NCBI GenBank assembly: GCA_903872005.1
Contig: CAIQJD010000465.1
Coordinates: 1 to 6,236, forward strand
Length of the DNA: 6,236 nucleotides
DNA from: an uncultured bacterium
GTDB taxonomy: Bacteria > Chloroflexota > Anaerolineae > JACIWP01
Reading direction: 5' to 3'
Shown: piece by piece, positions 5,623 through 6,236 of the stretch
Layout: the number at the start of each line of letters is the position of its first letter
Numbering within the stretch: position 1 is the first letter of the stretch
Program-made: the position numbers and the translations under genes
Notes under the pieces: model-generated
What the model saw: only the letters and a program-made list of their open reading frames with translations
What the model was told of the DNA's origin: nothing
Databases searched by the model: none

Positions 5623-6236
5623 ATGTCAAGCTACGCCTACACGATCACCGATGAAGTCTTCGCGCAGTTTCCCGGCTACGTGCGCGGCGTCGTCCTGGCC
5701 TTCGACGTAACCAATGGGCCGGCGCCGGCCGGCCTCCTGGCCCTGCTGCGCGCCGCCGAAGCCGACCTACGCGCCCGGTTGGATGCGGCAACCCTGACGG
5801 AGCATCCGCGCATCCGCGCCTGGCGCGAAGCCTTCCGAGCCTTCGGGGCCAAGCCCAGCGAATTCCGATCCTCCATCGAGGCGATGGCGCGTCGCGTGAC
5901 GCGCGGCGATGCCCTGCCGGCGATCAATGCCCTGGTGGACATCGGCAATGTCGTCTCATTGCGCCGGCTGCTGCCGGCCGGCGCGCATGCCATGGACGCC
6001 CTGACGGCCGATATATGCCTGCGCCGCGCCGGCGGCGCAGAGGACTTCATTCCACTGGATGGCAACGTCGTCGAACACCCGTTGCCGGGCGAGATCATCT
6101 TCGCCGAAGGAGAGCAGGTGCTCACGCGCCGCTGGGTCTGGCGCCAGGGCGCCGCCACGCTGGTGGGGCCGGCGACGACGGCCGTGGAGTTCAACGTGGA
6201 TGGCCTGCCGCCGGCAACGCCGGCCGAGGTCGCCGC
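5623..6236 (+). CDS. Solo B3/B4-domain protein (PheT-beta-like tRNA-binding fold), C-terminus off the window
   Basis: 204 codons are visible with no stop before the right edge. The middle carries the B3/B4 signature: WREAFRAFGAKPSEFRSSIEAM (residues 67-88), then LPAINALVDIGNVVSLRRLLPAGAH (98-122) and an acidic hydrophobic strand region (EDFIPLDG, 140-147). This is the tRNA-binding/editing-like B3/B4 fold of the phenylalanyl-tRNA synthetase beta subunit, here without the rest of PheT; such stand-alone proteins are common and mostly uncharacterised. The reading begins directly at the domain (MSSYAYTITDEVF), with AGGAGGT 6 nt upstream. Solo family members are about 220-240 residues, so only a short tail is probably missing. 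Editing of mischarged tRNA or amino-acid binding are family-based guesses. It is divergent from the toroid gene across 106 bp. Confidence 0.85.
   Translation, partial: MSSYAYTITDEVFAQFPGYVRGVVLAFDVTNGPAPAGLLALLRAAEADLRARLDAATLTEHPRIRAWREAFRAFGAKPSEFRSSIEAMARRVTRGDALPAINALVDIGNVVSLRRLLPAGAHAMDALTADICLRRAGGAEDFIPLDGNVVEHPLPGEIIFAEGEQVLTRRWVWRQGAATLVGPATTAVEFNVDGLPPATPAEVA

Noticed and set aside
1..6236. Search for mobile elements, CRISPR arrays, tRNA/rRNA, toxin-antitoxin or defence genes
   Set aside because: No transposase, integrase, spaced repeats, cloverleaf or defence-type domains were seen on either strand.

Overview
This is a GC-rich (about 60% by eye), densely coded bacterial chromosome segment with six protein genes, two of them cut by the window edges. 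I see no mobile element, CRISPR array, tRNA or rRNA. The Rho sequence, the LysM plus M23 peptidase, canonical sigma70-type promoters and the very frequent GCCGG/CCGGC word would suit an environmental Chloroflexota (Anaerolineae-like) bacterium. That placement is inference from style and is not proven by any one marker.

Left part (1-3265, minus strand): a class I SAM-dependent methyltransferase (GTG start, about 3265 down to 2480) is followed by a near-consensus promoter (TTGACA, 17 bp, TATACT), a leader of about 260 nt, rho (about 2153 to 858) and then a membrane-anchored LysM-LysM-M23 cell-wall peptidase that leaves the window at base 1. rho and the peptidase are almost touching and are probably co-transcribed. 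The peptidase start is unusual: either TTG, or an ATG whose frame is broken by one base.

Middle (3266-4514): a 214-bp divergent promoter region separates the methyltransferase from a plus-strand Gfo/Idh/MocA-family NAD(P)-dependent oxidoreductase. Both sides have a plausible -35/-10 pair with a 17-bp spacer.

Right part (4503-6236): the oxidoreductase overlaps, tail to tail by 12 bp, a minus-strand alpha/alpha-toroid (prenyltransferase/squalene-cyclase-like) protein. A strong intrinsic-terminator hairpin for the oxidoreductase lies inside the toroid coding sequence. The toroid gene is divergent from a plus-strand solo B3/B4-domain protein (PheT-beta-like tRNA-binding fold) cut by the right edge. 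The 106 bp between them holds a quasi-symmetric -10 element readable on both strands.

Apart from rho and the peptidase, the genes do not form an obvious pathway. I found no convincing novel multi-gene system. The most interesting signals are regulatory: the rho leader, the antisense-embedded terminator and the shared -10 element.
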